Assembly (NCBI GenBank): GCA_033762815.1
Contig: JANRLF010000007.1
Location: forward strand, 62,001 to 126,000
DNA length: 64,000 nucleotides
Origin: JANRLF01 sp033762815
Lineage (GTDB): Bacteria; Bacteroidota; Bacteroidia; Chitinophagales; CAIOSU01
Direction of reading: 5' to 3'
Part shown: in pieces, positions 35,100-44,354 of the stretch
How the letters are laid out: each line of letters opens with the position of its first letter
Numbering within the stretch: the first letter of the stretch is position 1
Translations under genes and position numbers: made by a program
The notes under the pieces: model-generated
Databases searched by the model: none
The model's input: only the letters and a program-made list of their open reading frames with translations
What the model was told of the DNA's origin: nothing

Positions 35100-36109
35100 T
35101 GTACCGCTTTGAACATACCATGTATCTGTACGCTCTGGTATTGATGGTACCATTAGCAATGGCTTTTTGGGGCTATTGGCGGTGGCGCAAACAATCAAAG
35201 CTCCGGCTGGGCGAGCTATCGCTTGTTGACCGCCTAATGCCGCAGCAAACGCATAGAAAACACATTACCAAGTTTGTTCTCATCTCCCTAGCCTTTGTGC
35301 TGCTGGTAGTGTCATTTGCCAATCCGCAAATGGGCATCCATTATGAAAAAGCTAGTAGGGAGGGTATTGAAATAGCAATAGCACTGGATATTTCCAACAG
35401 CATGCTGGCACAAGACGTAAAACCTACCCGCCTTGATAAGGCCAAACATATCGTGCACCAGTTGTTGGGCAACTTAAGCAATGACAAGGTGGGCCTCATT
35501 GTGTTTGCCGGTACTGCCTACCCCATAGTGCCGCTAACCTTGGACTATGGTGCCGTGGAAATGATGCTGGACAATGTGGAGCCCAGTTTTGCAAGTATGC
35601 AAGGTACCGTTATCAGCGATGCAGTGGCAGAGAGCCTGCGCATGTTCAATAGCAAAAATGCCAAGCATCAAGTATTGTTGCTCATTACCGATGGGGAGGA
35701 TCATGATGACGTGGCGGTAAAAATTGTACAAACCGCCGCTAAAGCCGGTATAGTAGTTCATGCCATTGGATTAGGCACAAAAGAAGGCAGTACCATACCT
35801 CAAGCAGCTCTGCAGGAGCCCAAGCGGGACAAAGCAGGCAAAATCATTATTTCCAAAATAGATGAAAACCTACTAAAGGAAATTGCCAAGGCGGGAAATG
35901 GCAATTATTACGATGAGGACATGGATATTACCATGCTAGTAGATGAACTTAATAAAATGGACAAGCAAGCCTTAGAGCAGCGGATAACTCGCCAATATGA
36001 GAGCCAGTTTCAATACTTTTTAATCTTAGCTTTGATACTGTTAACTTTAGAATTCCTGATACTGGAACGAAAAACTACCTGGACTTTTGTAAACAAATTG
36101 TTCGGTTGA
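35099..36109 (+). CDS. batB: BatB, VWA-domain membrane protein
   Basis: 336 residues, a paralogue of BatA: N-terminal helices (about 8-27 and 57-75), the MIDAS DISNSM (Asp97, Ser99, Ser101), LITDGEDHDDVA, and a C-terminal helix (FLILALILLTLEFLIL). Starts in the taATG overlap with the batA stop. Both MIDAS sites are intact, so metal-dependent partner binding is expected. Seven bp separate it from batC. Confidence 0.94.
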   Translation: MYRFEHTMYLYALVLMVPLAMAFWGYWRWRKQSKLRLGELSLVDRLMPQQTHRKHITKFVLISLAFVLLVVSFANPQMGIHYEKASREGIEIAIALDISNSMLAQDVKPTRLDKAKHIVHQLLGNLSNDKVGLIVFAGTAYPIVPLTLDYGAVEMMLDNVEPSFASMQGTVISDAVAESLRMFNSKNAKHQVLLLITDGEDHDDVAVKIVQTAAKAGIVVHAIGLGTKEGSTIPQAALQEPKRDKAGKIIISKIDENLLKEIAKAGNGNYYDEDMDITMLVDELNKMDKQALEQRITRQYESQFQYFLILALILLTLEFLILERKTTWTFVNKLFG

Positions 36110-36116
36110 GATAATT

Positions 36117-36893
36117 ATGGTAAGGTTGCTCACATTGCTTTTTCTACTGTTTGCCATAGGTGCTTCGGCACAGGAAGACCGCTATATTAAGGAAGGCAAT
36201 GTGCTCTTTATGCAGAAGAAATATGCCGAGGCCGAGGTTGCTTATAAAAACGCCTTGATAGAAAATCCCAATTCGGCGGAAGCCTTTTTTAACTTAGGTA
36301 CCATTTATTTGAAGCAGGATTCGACCAGCAAGGCTATCGAATTCCTGCAAAAAGCATCCAATCTGAGCCAAGACGCGAAAATCAAGGGCATGGCTTACCA
36401 CAATATTGGCAATGCTTATATGCACAAAAAAGAGTACCAACAAGCGATAGACGCTTATCAAAATTCATTGGCGCAATCTCCAAATGACGAGGATACCAAG
36501 TTTAACCTAGCCATGGCTTCCGGTTTCAGCAAAAATGAGCAGCAGCGCAAAGATCCGGAAAAGCAACGGCCCAAAGACAATAACCCCGACCCCAATCAAA
36601 AAAACGATGCCAATAGTAGCGGTGGCAGCAATCAATTGCCTGACAATGCCAACACCCAACAAAGCAATAAAGGGGGCAAGGAAGGCCAGTTTGGCGACAA
36701 CCTGAACGGCGACCTTTCAAAAAGCGACGAGGAAATCAATAAGAATATCAAGCCCAAAGAAGGGCAAATGAGCAAGGAACAAGCCAAGCGCTTATTGGAA
36801 ACCCTTCAAAACGAAGAAAAAAGGGTGCAGAAGAAAGTACTGAGCGAGAAAAATGGCAGACAGCAACGCAGGGTAATAGATAAAGATTGGTGA
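36117..36893 (+). CDS. batC: BatC, TPR-repeat protein
   Basis: 258 residues. Signal peptide MVRLLTLLFLLFAIGASAQ, then about three TPRs (residues about 22-130; AEAFFNLGTIYLKQDSTSKA, AYHNIGNAYMHKKEYQQA). Then comes an Asn/Asp/Gln/Lys-rich disordered stretch, and a C-terminal helix (KEQAKRLLETLQNEEKRVQKK) typical of BatC. Periplasmic scaffold of the Bat complex. One bp precedes batD. Confidence 0.92.
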   Translation: MVRLLTLLFLLFAIGASAQEDRYIKEGNVLFMQKKYAEAEVAYKNALIENPNSAEAFFNLGTIYLKQDSTSKAIEFLQKASNLSQDAKIKGMAYHNIGNAYMHKKEYQQAIDAYQNSLAQSPNDEDTKFNLAMASGFSKNEQQRKDPEKQRPKDNNPDPNQKNDANSSGGSNQLPDNANTQQSNKGGKEGQFGDNLNGDLSKSDEEINKNIKPKEGQMSKEQAKRLLETLQNEEKRVQKKVLSEKNGRQQRRVIDKDW

Positions 36894-36894
36894 G

Positions 36895-38631
36895 ATGCGC
36901 TTTTTAACTATCATATTGTTCTTTCTTTTATGCCTTGACAGCTTCGGACAGGTTTTTAAGGCCGAGGTATCTCCCAAAGACAGTGTGAATATCTATGACG
37001 ACTTGTATGTCAAGTTCATTTTAGTGAATGCAAAAGGGACCAACTTTAAAGTCCCTGCTTTTGCCGACTTCCGCCTAGCCAGCGGCCCAAACGAAAAGCA
37101 TGAACAGGCTAAAAACTTACAGACCAACCAAATACTGACCACCACCACTTGGACTTGCAAACTTACCCCACAAGCCACTGGTACTTTTATCATCGGGGCT
37201 GCGAGCGTGGAAGTGAACGGCAAGGTATTGTTTTCGAATAAATTGACCGTAAAGGTTACCCGGCCCATAGCTCCCATCGACAAGAAAGTGGATAAAAACC
37301 AAATTTTTCTGGACGCCAGCATCAGTAAGAAAGAAGTGTATGTAGGGGAGCAAATTTTATTAAACTACATGCTATATACCAAAAACGGAGGAACTTATAA
37401 GGAGCATATAGTCGATAAGTTTCCCTCTACCAATGGTTTTTGGAAGGAAGAGCTCCAATTAAAAGATGCCGAAGCTAATATCAAAGGACAAAAATATGTG
37501 GCGCGCAATTTTCTGAATTGGGCAATTTATCCGCAAAATAGTGGTACACTCACTATAGGGCCATCCATAGTGATGGTTGAAACTGCTGGTATCTCTTCGG
37601 TTTCAGGCACTGCATCTGAAGTAAAGACCACCACGCTACAAAGTTTTAGCCTCGCTAGCCAAGCTTATTCCATAATAGCCAAACCCTTACCCAGCAATAC
37701 CCCTAAAGATTTCTGTGGATTTGTAGGTGAATTATTCCTGCAGGCAACTGCCGATAAAACCAGCGCAGCCGTAAACGAACCGATTCACTTTAAAATATTA
37801 TTTAGCGGGAAAGGCAATATTAAAACCATCACCAGCCCTACCTTGCCGACTATTGAGGGCTTTGAAATTTTCCAACCGAAAATAAGTGAAAACTTTGCCA
37901 CCAGCCAAACGGGAATGAACAGTATTGCTTATGACTATACCCTTGTACCTAGATTGCCCGGCACCTATACCCTACCCCCCATTAACATAAGCTACTTTGA
38001 TGTATCCAAAGAAGGCTACGTGACCCTTAACAGCAATGCCTTATCCATAATGGTAAGCGGTAATGGCAGTTATCAAGCCCCCAACAATAGAGGCAACCTA
38101 AACAAAGAAGAATTAAAATTGCTAGGGGAAGACGTGCGTTACATTAAAACAACAACTAGCAGCTTGGGCAAAAGCACCAGCCATATTTTTGGTCACCCGC
38201 TATTCATTGCGCTGTATATATTGCCGTTTCTATTATTCGCGGCTTCGCTGTTCTACCTCAACTACAGAAAAAAACTGGATGGTGATGGTACCTATTGGAC
38301 CAAGAAAAATGCCTTCAAAAAAGCCATTGCCCAGTTAAAAGCCGCCTCGGTGCTGAACGACAAAGCGTTTTATGAAGCCATACACGGCGTTATCTGGCAA
38401 TATTGGGCGGAAAAGTTGTCGTTGGAGCCTTCACAATTGACCAAGCCTTATGTACAAGCTGTTCTGTTGGAAAAAGGCGTTCCTGCTGAAACCGTCCGTA
38501 GTGCCTTTACCGTTATCCAGCAATGCGAATCAGCCGTTTATTCGCCATATATGCAGCAACTGCAAAACGATGATGATTTATATGCAAGCACCGAAATGGT
38601 GCTGCAAAAAATGGAGGGCCATTTGAAATGA
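36895..38631 (+). CDS. batD: BatD, large Bat-complex membrane protein
   Basis: 578 residues. Signal peptide MRFLTIILFFLLCLDSFGQ, several beta-sandwich domains in the periplasm (SPKDSVNIYDDLYVKFILVN; NEPIHFKILFSGKGNIKTI; PGTYTLPPINISYFD), one transmembrane helix near residue 440 (HPLFIALYILPFLLFAASLFY), and a cytoplasmic helical tail. Length and layout match BatD. Its stop overlaps batE by 4 bp. Confidence 0.92.
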   Translation: MRFLTIILFFLLCLDSFGQVFKAEVSPKDSVNIYDDLYVKFILVNAKGTNFKVPAFADFRLASGPNEKHEQAKNLQTNQILTTTTWTCKLTPQATGTFIIGAASVEVNGKVLFSNKLTVKVTRPIAPIDKKVDKNQIFLDASISKKEVYVGEQILLNYMLYTKNGGTYKEHIVDKFPSTNGFWKEELQLKDAEANIKGQKYVARNFLNWAIYPQNSGTLTIGPSIVMVETAGISSVSGTASEVKTTTLQSFSLASQAYSIIAKPLPSNTPKDFCGFVGELFLQATADKTSAAVNEPIHFKILFSGKGNIKTITSPTLPTIEGFEIFQPKISENFATSQTGMNSIAYDYTLVPRLPGTYTLPPINISYFDVSKEGYVTLNSNALSIMVSGNGSYQAPNNRGNLNKEELKLLGEDVRYIKTTTSSLGKSTSHIFGHPLFIALYILPFLLFAASLFYLNYRKKLDGDGTYWTKKNAFKKAIAQLKAASVLNDKAFYEAIHGVIWQYWAEKLSLEPSQLTKPYVQAVLLEKGVPAETVRSAFTVIQQCESAVYSPYMQQLQNDDDLYASTEMVLQKMEGHLK

Positions 38632-39389
38632 AGCTGGCCTTGATAATATTGAACTGCCTTGTGGGCATATGGGTATACGGCTTTGACAGCAAAGCCACCA
38701 TGGCCAATGGGCATAAGGCTTTTGCCGAGAAGCACTACAAAGAAGCTGCTGAGCACTACCAAATGCTGGTGGATAGCGGCTATCAATCGGCTGCTTTATA
38801 TTATAATTTGGGTACCAGTTATTTCAAAGCGGGGGCGGTGGCAGCTTCCATTCTCTACCTGGAGAAAGCAAAGGCCTTGTCCCCTTCTGATGAAGATATC
38901 AATTACAATCTACAGCTTGCCAACCTAAGGGTAGTGACCCGCATTGAACCTGCTCCACAATTGCGCTTTGTTAAAGCAACTAAAGAGTTTATTTCCAAAT
39001 ACACTTCCAATACTTGGGGCATTATGACGCTGGTGCTGCTTTGGCTTGCCTTGGCGGCTTATTTTGTTTTGATTGTGGGAAAGGACAAAGTACCGAAAAG
39101 GGTGTTGCAGCTTATGAGCTTAGTGCTGCTTATTGCCTCCTTTGCCACTTTGATATTTGGCATTAAGAAAAGGCTGGAAGAAGATAATGGCCGGTTTGCA
39201 ATAGTGTTCGCTACCAATAGCTATGTAAAAAGTGCGCCCGACACGGAAAGCGTGGACCTGTTCATTTTGCGTGAAGGTGTCAAAATCCGGCTATTGGAGA
39301 CACTGGGTGAATGGGAAAAAATAAAGGTGCCCGATGCCCGGGGCGACAAGGTAGGCTGGATACCCCGCAGCCATTTCAAAACTATTTGA
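38628..39389 (+). CDS. batE: BatE, TPR plus SH3-like protein
   Basis: 253 residues. Signal segment, two TPR-like helix pairs (AAEHYQMLVDSGYQSAALYY; GAVAASILYLEKAKALSPSDED), two transmembrane helices (about 127-144 and 160-180), and a C-terminal bacterial SH3 domain (REGVKIRLLETLGEWEKIKV, GWIPRSHF). It closes the Bat operon. Its stop lies inside the convergent GH36 gene (8-bp overlap). Confidence 0.9.
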   Translation: MKLALIILNCLVGIWVYGFDSKATMANGHKAFAEKHYKEAAEHYQMLVDSGYQSAALYYNLGTSYFKAGAVAASILYLEKAKALSPSDEDINYNLQLANLRVVTRIEPAPQLRFVKATKEFISKYTSNTWGIMTLVLLWLALAAYFVLIVGKDKVPKRVLQLMSLVLLIASFATLIFGIKKRLEEDNGRFAIVFATNSYVKSAPDTESVDLFILREGVKIRLLETLGEWEKIKVPDARGDKVGWIPRSHFKTI

Positions 39390-41511
39390 TAGGCTGGTAG
39401 CGGAATAGGTTAAGCCCATCAGCAGGAACATGCACTGCCTCAGTACCGTTAATCTTTATCTGTTGAAATTCTTTGGGAAGGTTGATGATAATGGGGCGGG
39501 TCTCATCGGCACCGTATTGATACTTCAATTTCAGGTTTTTATCGTTCAGCACTTCCATTTTCATCCCCCTGCCTGCAAACAGCGAGTTAGATTGACCCAA
39601 TACCTCAAAGCCGGTGCCTTTTATCTGATAAAGGCAAATGGATGAATGTGGCTTCAATGAAACTTTCCCCTGCACCACCTCTCCTTTCATGCCATCAAAA
39701 TACTGGTCCTGCAAATCATATCGAAACTTCTTTTTACCCAAATTTATCAAAGCCAAGTATTCCCTATCCTCTATGCTAAACTCAATTTGATACAAATCCT
39801 TTGTTATTCTAAGCACCTGATGAATCTGCTTCTCCATATAAGGCAAAGCCGACTGGTATAACTGCATCTGATCCTTGCTATAATGGCTAATATTGTCAGA
39901 AGTAAAAATGAGCTTGCCTAGTAAGTTGTTAATCAAGAACAGGCTGAATTTTTCCCGCTGGTTTAGCTTGTTCTTTTCATCCCTCAACACATATACATCA
40001 GGGTCATTTTGGAACATATTGCCCGCCAGTTGATAACGTCCAATGGTGGTGGTGGCATTGTTCCAACAGGAAAGGCGTTCCCTTGCTTGTATCCATTTCA
40101 AGAGCCTTTGTTCCCATTTCATGTGTATATCGCTACTGATTCGGCAATAATCCACCAAATGAAAGGCCGGCCCCAAAGGAATTCCGCAGCCCAATATCAT
40201 CTTATCTGGGCCCGCCAATTCCCTAAGCAGCAACAGGGCATCGCTCATTACTTCTCCCCTAGTCTTGCCTTGGGGCGGCATCAAATGTGCCGCAAAAAGA
40301 AAATCCACTTTAATCAAATCATATCCCCATATCCGCAATATGGTATCTAGTTCGCCCATCAGGAATTCCCTAAAGTCTTGATTATAAATATCCAATGCAT
40401 AATATTTGCCGCCCCAGCCAGGATTGAGCCCCACTACCAAGGGTTTGCCTTTACTGTCCCTCAACAACCAATCAGGATGCTGTTGATAGATTTGTGAACT
40501 GCTGACACAGATAAACGGAGCCAACCAAATACCCGCTTTGTAGCCAGCAGTATGTATACTATCTGCCAAAGGTTTCATACCCCTTGGAAACTTGCTGTTG
40601 GTAAGCAGCCAATCGCCTGTGGCCGCTTGGTAGCCATCATCAATCTGGAAATAGCCTGCGCTTACCTTGCCCTTTTGAAAAGCATGTAAGTTATCCAAAA
40701 TAATGCCCTCGTCTATGTCATGGTAGTAATGATACCAACTAGTCCATCCTGTGGTAGAATTGGGAAGACTATCGGGCAAAACTATCTGCCGAGCCTGCGC
40801 TACCTCTTGGATAGCGTCCTTGGTCAATCGACCATAAATTTTGTATGCATCGTCCAATGGCCCGTCACCAATCCAAATCTTTATCAATTGCCTCGAAGTA
40901 TTTTGGGGCATGAACAAATCGGCCACTTCCTTTCCAATAGTAAATGTTCGTTGTTTGGCATCCACCCTAAAGTAAGTGTAGCCCATATATTCATTCAAGG
41001 AACCGAAGAACATATAGTTGCCTAGTGTATCCTTTTGGTAGGTATATGTCCAACTGTGCAGGTTGCCCTTTTTTCGGGCATAATCCATCCAACGATAGTC
41101 GCCATAGTTACCCGCTAGCTTTTTGCCCAGTCCACCCATGGCCTTGATGCTTTCACTCGTTCCATACTCCCTGCTGGTAGTCCAGCCTTGAAAACCATTG
41201 CAGAATACCGTGGAAGTGCCGTTTTTATCATAGGCAGCAATCACCTCCACTTTTTGTAAGATAATGTCACGTGAGGTGCTCAAATTGAGAAACAACAGCT
41301 TGCCCTGCTCCAAACGCTTGATACCTTTGCTAACCTTCACTCCTAGGGTATCCATTTGCTGGCCAAAGGGAAGAAAAAGCTCGTGCGCAACGCCCTGATC
41401 ACTAAACTGAATATGAACCGTGAGGGGTGAATAGACCGGTTCAGCGGCCGCGGCAGTAAATGGCAGCCACATGATAAATAAGATAATAAAGGCTTGGAAC
41501 ATAGCACTCAA
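39382..41511 (-). CDS. Secreted GH36-type alpha-galactosidase
   Basis: 709 residues. Signal peptide MSAMFQAFIILFIMWLPFTAAAA, an N-terminal beta-sandwich, and a central (beta/alpha)8 barrel with clan GH-D features: GWTSWYHYYHDID, YFQIDDGYQ, AGIWLAPFI, nucleophile aspartate in LIKVDFLFAA, and CRISSDIHMKWE, where the acid/base Asp is expected. A C-terminal beta-domain follows. Likely cleaves alpha-linked galactose or related sugars; GH36 also contains alpha-N-acetylgalactosaminidases and raffinose synthases, so the substrate is open. It stands alone rather than in a polysaccharide utilisation locus. Confidence 0.85.
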   Translation of the reverse strand: MSAMFQAFIILFIMWLPFTAAAAEPVYSPLTVHIQFSDQGVAHELFLPFGQQMDTLGVKVSKGIKRLEQGKLLFLNLSTSRDIILQKVEVIAAYDKNGTSTVFCNGFQGWTTSREYGTSESIKAMGGLGKKLAGNYGDYRWMDYARKKGNLHSWTYTYQKDTLGNYMFFGSLNEYMGYTYFRVDAKQRTFTIGKEVADLFMPQNTSRQLIKIWIGDGPLDDAYKIYGRLTKDAIQEVAQARQIVLPDSLPNSTTGWTSWYHYYHDIDEGIILDNLHAFQKGKVSAGYFQIDDGYQAATGDWLLTNSKFPRGMKPLADSIHTAGYKAGIWLAPFICVSSSQIYQQHPDWLLRDSKGKPLVVGLNPGWGGKYYALDIYNQDFREFLMGELDTILRIWGYDLIKVDFLFAAHLMPPQGKTRGEVMSDALLLLRELAGPDKMILGCGIPLGPAFHLVDYCRISSDIHMKWEQRLLKWIQARERLSCWNNATTTIGRYQLAGNMFQNDPDVYVLRDEKNKLNQREKFSLFLINNLLGKLIFTSDNISHYSKDQMQLYQSALPYMEKQIHQVLRITKDLYQIEFSIEDREYLALINLGKKKFRYDLQDQYFDGMKGEVVQGKVSLKPHSSICLYQIKGTGFEVLGQSNSLFAGRGMKMEVLNDKNLKLKYQYGADETRPIIINLPKEFQQIKINGTEAVHVPADGLNLFRYQPIK

Positions 41512-41553
41512 AAAACCGAAAATACGAATTAAGCCAATAAATTTGCCAAATCT

Positions 41554-42873
41554 ATGGAGCAGCCCCTGGCGATTGTGTTATTCGGTGCCCACCGTTGGGG
41601 CAGGCAGGAAGTGATTGCAGCGGTGCGGGATGCCAACTGTGTACCTGTACTGGTGCTGCATGAAAACCAAACCCTTGACATACCAAGCTATCTTCAGCCC
41701 TTTGTAAACGAGCTTTTCGCCCTCCCCGTTCAGGCATCAGAAGAAGATTTCCAAAGCCTGGCCAATCATCTTGATATGCATTACCGAGCCTGGCATGTGC
41801 TGCCCTTGGACGATTATGTTTGCCAGGATGCGGCACGGCTCTCCAACTTTTCCAAGACTGTATGCTTCCCAATATCCGCAGCCACCAGTACTTTCCACAA
41901 GCACCGATTAAGAGAATTGTGGAACAACTGGGTAAGTGCAGTGAATGAGCCTAGCTATGGCAAAGTGGACTGTTGGTTTTTTGAACCTTCGGACCCGATA
42001 CAGGTTGACTGGCCCGCAGGTAGATATATAGTGAAGCCCAATGCCTATGCGGGCTCTGTAGGAGTATTTGCGGCCAAGGAAAGGGAAGTGGTACAAGCTA
42101 TTGAACAATGCAGGCAAACATTGGCCGCAGAGGCAGCTAATCCGGTAATGGCCGGCATTCAAGTCGAACAGTCCGTGTTGGTGGAGCAATATATCCCGCG
42201 TAATGCAAACCTGGGTGCCTGTGCTGAATACACCGCCCATATGGTTTCTTTAGCTGGTAAGCATTATTTGATAGGGATTGCGGAAAAGACCATCCATCCG
42301 GACACCTTTATCGAAACTGGGCATCAGTACCCTAGCAATAGCTTTCCTACCAGCTTAATACCTGCCATGGAAAAGGCAATAGTGGGCGTACTCGAGCAAT
42401 TAGGGGCGGAAAACACCATTAGCAATTGGGAATTCATCATTAGCCCCGAAAACCAATTGGTATTGGTGGAAGGCCAACTACGGCCCTCGGGCGATAAGGT
42501 GATGAACCTCATTCAACAAGCACATGAAGCCGATTTGTACGCATTCTATTTGGAGTCATTAGTTTCGGGTAAAACCTTTGAATATCCCAAGGCAAAGTCA
42601 ACTTCCCTAATCTATTGGCCTGGGCCCAATGAAACACTCGAAAGAATTGATTGGATACAGTTGCCAAACAAATTGCCACCACAAGTAAAGCTGTTTCTGG
42701 ATAGGCCGGCACTTATAGCCGCCAATAATTGGCAGGGGCCATTATCTTGGTATGATAGGCATATCGCCATTATGGTGACGGCTACCTCTGCAGAAGAAGG
42801 GCATATTAAAATAAAAGAGGCTTGTTCCAAAATCAAGCTCAAGTCAGGTAGAAGAAGTGTAGGGCTCATTTAG
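41554..42873 (+). CDS. ATP-grasp family ligase-like protein
   Basis: 439 residues. N-terminal pre-ATP-grasp domain (IVLFGAHRWGRQEVIAAVRDA), then an ATP-grasp fold: FHKHRLRELWNN, RYIVKPNAYAGSVGVF (ATP lysine), VLVEQYIPRNANLGACAEYTAHM, and NWEFIISPENQLVLVEGQLRPSGDKV (metal acids and Arg). This fits carboxylate-amine or carboxylate-thiol ligases such as amino-acid ligases; the substrate is unknown. No peptide, siderophore or toxin gene flanks it, so it could make a small dipeptide-like metabolite or modify an amino acid. Confidence 0.78.
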   Translation: MEQPLAIVLFGAHRWGRQEVIAAVRDANCVPVLVLHENQTLDIPSYLQPFVNELFALPVQASEEDFQSLANHLDMHYRAWHVLPLDDYVCQDAARLSNFSKTVCFPISAATSTFHKHRLRELWNNWVSAVNEPSYGKVDCWFFEPSDPIQVDWPAGRYIVKPNAYAGSVGVFAAKEREVVQAIEQCRQTLAAEAANPVMAGIQVEQSVLVEQYIPRNANLGACAEYTAHMVSLAGKHYLIGIAEKTIHPDTFIETGHQYPSNSFPTSLIPAMEKAIVGVLEQLGAENTISNWEFIISPENQLVLVEGQLRPSGDKVMNLIQQAHEADLYAFYLESLVSGKTFEYPKAKSTSLIYWPGPNETLERIDWIQLPNKLPPQVKLFLDRPALIAANNWQGPLSWYDRHIAIMVTATSAEEGHIKIKEACSKIKLKSGRRSVGLI

Positions 42874-42899
42874 CGGGCACAATGCAAAAAATCAAACCG

Positions 42900-43130
42900 C
42901 TATGGTACCGGGTCGTAGCCATGGCCCCCCCATGGGTGGCAGCGCGATAATCGCCTTACAGTCAACCATAAACCTTTGAACACCCCATGTTCCCTTAAAG
43001 CTTGTACGCCATATTGGGAACAGGTAGGTTGATAACGGCACCCGCTTGGCATCCACGGTGATACTATAAGCTTATAAGCCTGGATGAGCCAGATAAAAGG
43101 ATAAGCCAACAAACGGCTAAACGCCTTCAT
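42900..43130 (-). CDS. yidD: Membrane protein insertion efficiency factor YidD
   Basis: 76 residues with YKLIVSPWMPSGCRYQPTCS and the end HPWGGHGYDPVP, both diagnostic. An amphipathic membrane-associated protein that aids insertase YidC. It overlaps rnpA by 4 bp, the standard rpmH-rnpA-yidD order. yidC is not in the window. Confidence 0.95.
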   Translation of the reverse strand: MKAFSRLLAYPFIWLIQAYKLIVSPWMPSGCRYQPTCSQYGVQALREHGVFKGLWLTVRRLSRCHPWGGHGYDPVP

Positions 43131-43447
43131 ACCAATGTATTTAACTTTTCGATGCCCGCAGCCATACCTGTTGAGATGGTTGGGTAATCCAACACGGTAT
43201 CGGCAGTATAAATCACCATTATGGCGTACTGGGTTCCTTTACCGTGCAAAATACCATAAATCGAGTGTTTCTGAAGCCGATACGCTTCCCGCATTCTGCG
43301 CTTAATCAAATTGCGCCTTACCGATTTAGCTATCTTGCGCTTCGGGACCGCCATACACACTTGCACAGGGAAGTCACTAGGCAGCTCGGCGGCAAGGTAT
43401 ATAAAGCGAAAAGGGAATTGCTGAAAAGCTTTTCCCCGTTGCATCAA
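43127..43447 (-). CDS. rnpA: Ribonuclease P protein component RnpA
   Basis: 106 residues, a small basic protein with the RNR signature KSVRRNLIKRRMREAYRL. It supports the RNase P RNA in maturing tRNA 5' ends. It follows rpmH after an 83-bp gap on the minus strand and overlaps yidD. The N-terminus (MMQRGKAFQQFPFRFIYLA) is slightly longer than usual, so an internal start is possible. The RNase P RNA gene was not seen in the window. Confidence 0.92.
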   Translation of the reverse strand: MMQRGKAFQQFPFRFIYLAAELPSDFPVQVCMAVPKRKIAKSVRRNLIKRRMREAYRLQKHSIYGILHGKGTQYAIMVIYTADTVLDYPTISTGMAAGIEKLNTLV

Positions 43448-43530
43448 TGATTCCAGTATTTTTTTGCTGCTTAGCCTTTCAGATTTGGTAAAGGTATAGC
43501 GAACAGATGACTTATCGATAGCCGATAGGT

Positions 43531-43686
43531 TTATTTCAAACGCTTTTCATCAGAAACGGTCAGTTTCTTACGACCCCTGGCCCTTCTGCGGGCAAGAACA
43601 GCCTTACCGCCTTTGGTTGCCATACGTTCACGGAAACCATGTTTGTTCTTCCTTTTGCGCTCTGAGGGTTGGTATGTTCTTTTCAT
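43531..43686 (-). CDS. rpmH: 50S ribosomal protein L34
   Basis: 51 residues starting MKRTYQPSERKRKNKHGFRE, then RMATKGGKAVLARRRARGRKK, which is essentially the whole conserved L34. Too short for a typical ORF cut-off, so easily missed. Its perfect promoter is at 43713-43744. Downstream are rnpA and yidD, so the classical rpmH-rnpA-yidD group is intact but lies apart from dnaA, which is not in the window. Confidence 0.97.
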   Translation of the reverse strand: MKRTYQPSERKRKNKHGFRERMATKGGKAVLARRRARGRKKLTVSDEKRLK

Positions 43687-43712
43687 TGCTACCGAATGTT
43701 ATTAAAGGGACA

Positions 43713-43744
43713 CAAAGATAGCACTATCTTATTAATAATGCAAA
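43713..43744 (-). promoter_or_regulatory. rpmH promoter TTTG-N20-TATCTTTG
   Basis: On the minus strand TTTG (43741-43744) and TATCTTTG (43713-43720) match the Bacteroidota sigma consensus with a 20-bp spacer. It gives a leader of about 20 nt to ATG 43686. The best complete promoter in the window. Confidence 0.75.
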
Positions 43745-43758
43745 TTGATAGCGGCGAA

Positions 43759-44166
43759 TTACCGTTTATTTATTTCACAGCGCAGGCTGTCAAGCAACTG
43801 GCGTACGCCCATTACAAACTCAATAAACACCATTCGGATTTCATCCAAGTTGTTATTGTCCTGTATATCGTTCTCAATATCTTGGGCCAACTGTGCCAAG
43901 GTTTCGTTGCCCAGCATACGGATGGATGATTTCAACTTATGCACGCCTATTTTGAGCAAAGTATAATTGCCGGTTTTCAAATAGGCTATGGATTGACGCA
44001 AGACTTCCGGGGCATCGGCCAAGAACATTTGGATTACTTCCGTTACAAAATCCTGGTCACCATCCGCCAGTTCCATCAGGTAGTCAAGATTCAATGCATA
44101 CCTGCTGTTTCTGCTTCGGGTGTTGCGGCTAGTTGCGGATAAGATTGGGTGATTTTCTTGCCTCAT
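43759..44166 (-). CDS. Orphan Hpt (histidine phosphotransfer) domain protein
   Basis: 135 residues. After a disordered N-terminus, a four-helix Hpt domain (about 27-130): DYLMELADGDQDFVTEVIQMF, then the phosphorylation site GVHKLKSSIRMLG with His76. It would pass phosphate between a hybrid histidine kinase and a response regulator, but no kinase or regulator gene is in the window. It lies just upstream of the rpmH promoter on the same strand. Confidence 0.82.
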   Translation of the reverse strand: MRQENHPILSATSRNTRSRNSRYALNLDYLMELADGDQDFVTEVIQMFLADAPEVLRQSIAYLKTGNYTLLKIGVHKLKSSIRMLGNETLAQLAQDIENDIQDNNNLDEIRMVFIEFVMGVRQLLDSLRCEINKR

Positions 44167-44307
44167 AGCGTCTTTAACTCCGTTTTGAGACTTTTTACGT
44201 GTTTTCCCTTAATTTGTTACTAACCTTTTACATTTTTATTGGTAGACAACCCCCTGAAATTAATCGCATTTTAACCTTAAAGAGCGATAAACAATTGATT
44301 ATAAAAG

Positions 44308-44336
44308 AAAAAACCCAGCCATTGGGCTGGGTTTTT
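44308..44336 (-). terminator. Strong intrinsic terminator after the SprF-like gene
   Basis: Perfect 12-bp stem AAAAACCCAGCC (44309-44320) / GGCTGGGTTTTT (44325-44336) with loop ATTG. It ends the minus-strand PKD-SprF transcript. Confidence 0.88.
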
Positions 44337-44354
44337 CTCTATACTTTGTGGCAA

